A stretch of DNA of 64,000 bases from an uncultured Bacilli bacterium (GTDB taxonomy: Bacteria > Bacillota_I > Bacilli_A > RFN20 > CAG-826): assembly GCA_934140155.1 (NCBI GenBank), contig CAKPBC010000002.1, forward strand, positions 1-64,000. Direction: 5' to 3'. The position numbers and the translations under genes are program-made. The first letter of the stretch is position 1, and each line of letters opens with the position of its first letter. The notes under the pieces are model-generated. The model did no database searches. It was not told the origin of the DNA and saw only the letters and a program-made list of their open reading frames with translations. Below are positions 61,477-64,000 of the stretch, one piece after another.

Positions 61477-61504
61477 ATTATTAAAAGTTTAATTTTAAAT
61501 TTTG
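61477..61504. repeat. Right attachment repeat (attR core, 28 bp)
   Basis: Identical to 46977-47004. It lies 54 bases before the NifU-type gene, so the integration site is the divergent promoter region between that gene and the membrane-protein gene now at 46048. Confidence 0.9.
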
Positions 61505-61558
61505 GGTTTTAATACAAAATAAAAAGTGATATTATTAATCAATGTAGGAGAGATTTTT

Positions 61559-61816
61559 ATGGTAAGTATCGAAGAACAAATTCAATTAACAATAGATAAA
61601 TTACGTCCATTTATTCGCCGTGATGGTGGAGATGTCGAATTCGTCGCTTTTGAAAATGGCATTGTTTATATTAATATGATTGGTGCTTGTGCCGATTGTA
61701 TGATGATGGATACCACTATCTCACAAGGTATTGAAGTTATCCTTATGGAAGAAGTTCCTGGCGTAATTGGTGTTAAGTTAGCAAGTGAACGTCCAACACA
61801 AAAAGACACCAAATAA
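61559..61816 (+). CDS. NifU C-terminal-domain iron-sulfur scaffold protein
   Basis: 85 aa from ATG 61559 (TAGGAG upstream; the frame from 61526 lacks a site). Entire protein is the NifU_C domain: RPFIRRDGGDVEFVAFENG and the cluster-binding C-x2-C in GACADCMMMD, followed by EEVPGVIGV. Such small proteins (YutI type in Bacillus) carry Fe-S clusters to target enzymes. Its promoter region is truncated at 54 bases by the element; a TATTAT at 61530-61535 could be the -10, with its -35 close to or inside the attachment core. Confidence 0.92.
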   Translation: MVSIEEQIQLTIDKLRPFIRRDGGDVEFVAFENGIVYINMIGACADCMMMDTTISQGIEVILMEEVPGVIGVKLASERPTQKDTK

Positions 61817-61879
61817 AAAAGTCACTAATTAATGGTTCTTACTAATTTGTAGTAAGACCATTTTTATTTAGTGACTTTT
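61815..61879. terminator. Nested hairpin, bidirectional terminator
   Basis: Outer arms AAAGTCACTAA (from 61818) and TTTAGTGACTTTT (to about 61879) enclose a second stem AATGGT.CTTACTA/TAGTAAGACCATT. T- and A-runs flank it. It serves the NifU-type gene and the convergent nucleotidase gene. Confidence 0.75.
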
Positions 61880-61931
61880 AATCTAATCATTATTTATTTG
61901 ATTGCTAATTAATTTTAATAATAATAATATT

Positions 61932-63818
61932 TTATTTTTTATATGCTGGGCTTTCATTAACATTACCATCTTTTTTACTTGGTGTTAATGTAAACCTTGT
62001 ATCACTTGAAGAAGTGAATTTGCTTGTATCAATTGTTTTATATTCACGGAAATAATCTGCGACTACATCACGATAAGTATAAAAAGGAGATCCTTCTTTT
62101 GTTAATTTATCAACATATTCAAATCCAGCAAAATAATCATATTCACGATTTTTATTACGATGGAAGGCTAAATAGTCTATTACTACAATTGTATATGTTT
62201 TATTTCTACTTGGTTCTTCATCAGATACTCGATAGAAACTATTATATCTACTACATTGATAAATTAATTTATCTCCTGGAACTTTAAGAATATAAAGTTC
62301 ATTATTAAATGGTAGTGATTTTGCTAACTTGGCATAAGTAATTTGACCACTAGTCAAATCTGCTCGTGCTTGATTACAAATTGCATAATCAATATTAAAT
62401 CCTTGTGCTAAAGCCTCTTTGGCCATCGCTTTTGTAACGAGTTTAGGTAAAGATGCTTCATCGCTTGTTCCAGAAGACATTGTATCATTTATTGTGCCTA
62501 AGACTTCATTACCAATTTCATCAGTTGTACTTTTATAAGACTCATATAATGATTTAAGTTCCATATCAATATTATTAACATATTTAAGTTCATTACCGTA
62601 ATTATTATATGATTTAACACTTACTACTCCATCATTAACACTTAAATGAATTTCCGCATATGCTTTACCATTACAACTGGCTTGTACATAAGGCACACCA
62701 TTATAACTTTCTTTTTCATATTGATGAGAATGAGCGCAAAACACAGCATCAGCATATTTTTTATTAGTGTTTGGACTAATATTTGTAATATCATAGCCAA
62801 CTTGTTCAATGGAAGCATGAGCATCAACAACTATAACATCACATTTCTTTTCAGTTCTTAATTCATCAGATAATTCTTTAACTACAGTAGTCGGATCAAT
62901 AAATGTATAAGAATCCGCAAATTGTGAAGAAATTGAAGTAATTTGATCAGAACCTATTACGCCTATTATTCCCACTCTTAAGCCATTTTCAAGATTACGT
63001 ATAACATATTCTTGTCCTAATTCATCAGCGTGCTCCAACACTTTCTTCTTATTAATATCATATTTATATATATTTGCTGCTAAAAAAGGCGTTTGATATC
63101 CTGTTGTAGAGTCTCTTAATTGCTTATTACTAGCAATATATTCCCCGCCCCAGTCAAACTCATGATTTCCTAAGGTAAAGCAATCAAATTGAATATCATT
63201 CATAGCTTTAGTTAAAAATTCACCATAATTAGAATTAGATTCAATTGATCCTTGCCACATATCCCCAGAATTAAGTATTAAAGTATTATCTTCTTGACCT
63301 TTATTTTTGAAGAATGAACCATTTTTTAAAATTCCATATTCTTTGCCATAAGTTACAGATTGTTCAACAGTTGAACCATGAAAGTCATTCATGGCATATA
63401 AATGAACTTCACCAGTAGATGAATGATTATCTTCCTTAACTATAATTTTACAATTGGATTCAAAGTCACCAAAACTAGCAAAAACATTAGTTGTGCCAAC
63501 ATTTATTGCAGTAATTAAGCCATCGCTAATAGTTGCAATATTTTCATTTTCGCTACGCCAAGATATTTCGCCGCCTTCGGCACCAAGTGGTAATAAATTT
63601 GCAGTTAATTTATGTGTCTCTCCAACACTTAAATCAACAATACTTTCACTAATTGCGATACCATTAGGCGTTAAATCGATAGAATTCGATGTTTTTGACG
63701 ACGTCGATGAATTGTCTTTACTTGTAGAATTAGAATTACCACCAAAAGAAAACTCACATGAGCTTAAAGCCGTTAGAAGTGTCGTCAAAACAACGGCTAG
63801 TTTTAATCTTTTTTTCAT
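61932..63818 (-). CDS. 5'-nucleotidase/2',3'-cyclic phosphodiesterase family lipoprotein
   Basis: 628 aa: lipobox ALSSC (about 17-21), Ser/Asn linker, one BIg2-type Ig domain (about 50-130, 'SVGETHKLTANLLPLGAEGGEISWRS' split by 'ENIATISDGLITAINVGTT'), then a metallophosphatase domain with AMNDFHGS, ILNSGDMWQGS, TLGNHEFDWG, VVDAHAS and FCAHSHQ, and a 5'-nucleotidase C-terminal domain (about 420-600). It releases nucleosides and phosphate from extracellular nucleotides for uptake. AGAGGTAATCAC before ATG 63818; strong promoter at 63844-63872. Confidence 0.93.
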   Translation of the reverse strand: MKKRLKLAVVLTTLLTALSSCEFSFGGNSNSTSKDNSSTSSKTSNSIDLTPNGIAISESIVDLSVGETHKLTANLLPLGAEGGEISWRSENENIATISDGLITAINVGTTNVFASFGDFESNCKIIVKEDNHSSTGEVHLYAMNDFHGSTVEQSVTYGKEYGILKNGSFFKNKGQEDNTLILNSGDMWQGSIESNSNYGEFLTKAMNDIQFDCFTLGNHEFDWGGEYIASNKQLRDSTTGYQTPFLAANIYKYDINKKKVLEHADELGQEYVIRNLENGLRVGIIGVIGSDQITSISSQFADSYTFIDPTTVVKELSDELRTEKKCDVIVVDAHASIEQVGYDITNISPNTNKKYADAVFCAHSHQYEKESYNGVPYVQASCNGKAYAEIHLSVNDGVVSVKSYNNYGNELKYVNNIDMELKSLYESYKSTTDEIGNEVLGTINDTMSSGTSDEASLPKLVTKAMAKEALAQGFNIDYAICNQARADLTSGQITYAKLAKSLPFNNELYILKVPGDKLIYQCSRYNSFYRVSDEEPSRNKTYTIVVIDYLAFHRNKNREYDYFAGFEYVDKLTKEGSPFYTYRDVVADYFREYKTIDTSKFTSSSDTRFTLTPSKKDGNVNESPAYKK

Positions 63819-63843
63819 GTGATTACCTCTTATTTTCTAATTT

Positions 63844-63872
63844 ATTATAACAAACCAATTTATTGTAGTCAA
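63844..63872 (-). promoter_or_regulatory. Promoter of the nucleotidase gene
   Basis: Minus strand: -35 TTGACT (63872-63867), 17-base spacer, -10 TATAAT (63849-63844). Near consensus. Confidence 0.8.
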
Positions 63873-63895
63873 TTTTTACTAAAATTAAATAATGG

Positions 63896-64000
63896 CTAAT
63901 TTAGCCATTTAATCGGCCTTATTCCATATTTTTGAGTTAGATTCTGTTCTAAATTTTTTAAGTTATTTAAAAGCGCATTAGCGTTATCTTTATAAGTAAT
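63896..64000 (-). CDS. 3' end of a gene entering from the right
   Basis: The last 34 codons and a TAG stop (63896-63898) are open on the minus strand, ending ...KYGIRPIKWLN. The protein end is Leu/Asn-rich and helical before that. Product not recognised. A short hairpin AATGGCT/AGCCATT (63891-63909) spans the stop codon. Confidence 0.6.
   Translation of the reverse strand: MTYKDNANALLNNLKNLEQNLTQKYGIRPIKWLN

Larger units (their letters stand above)
46977..61504. mobile_element. Integrated filamentous-phage-like single-stranded DNA element, 14.5 kb
   Basis: Bounded by a perfect 28-bp direct repeat (46977-47004 and 61477-61504), so the excised circle would be exactly 14,500 bp. Nearly all genes run on the minus strand with short gaps and a uniform AGGTGA-type ribosome binding site. 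The set includes a HUH Rep (49086), a Zot-like ATPase with membrane helices (50120), a large exported protein with C-terminal anchor (54800), three related membrane-anchored proteins, a DDE transposase (47197), a methyltransferase-like protein and a first gene that may bind single-stranded DNA. Rep plus Zot is the hallmark pair of inovirus-like elements. No capsid, portal, terminase or relaxase of other element types is seen. Confidence 0.85.

Noticed and set aside
46977..61504. Integrative conjugative element
   Set aside because: No relaxase with MOB motifs, no type IV secretion genes and no tyrosine or serine integrase; Rep, ATPase and the gene sizes fit an ssDNA phage-like element better.

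Overview
The window is AT-rich DNA from a low-GC Gram-positive bacterium, most likely a gut member of the Bacilli near the RF39, Erysipelotrichales or Acholeplasmatales lineages. The evidence is the strong AGGAGG/AGGTGA ribosome binding sites, short T-tailed terminators, many Sec/lipobox proteins, CIRCE control of clpB and MarR-controlled ABC exporters. TGA is used as a stop (nagB ends with TGA inside an ATGA overlap, and a prophage gene ends in TGA), so the mycoplasma code 4 does not apply. Taxonomy beyond this is inference.

Chromosomal housekeeping part (1-21.5 kb): tRNA-Leu, clpB behind two CIRCE operators, three membrane-anchored XRE regulators, tRNA-Arg, a secreted protein of unknown function, tRNA-Gly, gltX, a two-gene operon for a large repeat-built exported protein and its membrane partner, mgsA, tRNA-Glu, an OB-fold-like lipoprotein, a Nudix hydrolase, a MarR plus heterodimeric ABC exporter operon with a clear operator pair, and glyA.

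Glycan locus (21.6-45.7 kb): a tightly packed 13-gene operon of about 20 kb on the minus strand, from a GH16 lipoprotein to a GH84 hexosaminidase. It encodes two sugar ABC permeases, a MalK-type ATPase, a ROK repressor, surface lipoproteins (GLUG, Ig-like, leucine-rich repeat), a GH94 phosphorylase, a phosphohexomutase, NagB and NagA. The sugar-binding lipoprotein, a second ROK repressor and an aldose epimerase lie divergently. Together they suggest import of a GlcNAc-containing glycan, phosphorolysis to a sugar 1-phosphate, mutation to the 6-phosphate, deacetylation and deamination into glycolysis. The exact substrate is not fixed by the sequence.

Integrated element (46,977-61,504): 14.5 kb bounded by a perfect 28-bp direct repeat. 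It carries a HUH rolling-circle Rep, a multi-membrane Zot-like ATPase, a large signal-peptide protein with a C-terminal membrane anchor, three paralogous membrane-anchored proteins, a DDE transposase, a DNA methyltransferase-like protein and a run of small, mostly very basic proteins, with strongly folded intergenic segments. It looks like a filamentous-phage-like (inovirus-related) single-stranded DNA element, but without a recognisable small major coat protein, and is the most novel part of the window.

The right end has a NifU-type iron-sulfur scaffold gene, a secreted 5'-nucleotidase family lipoprotein, and the 3' end of one more gene.
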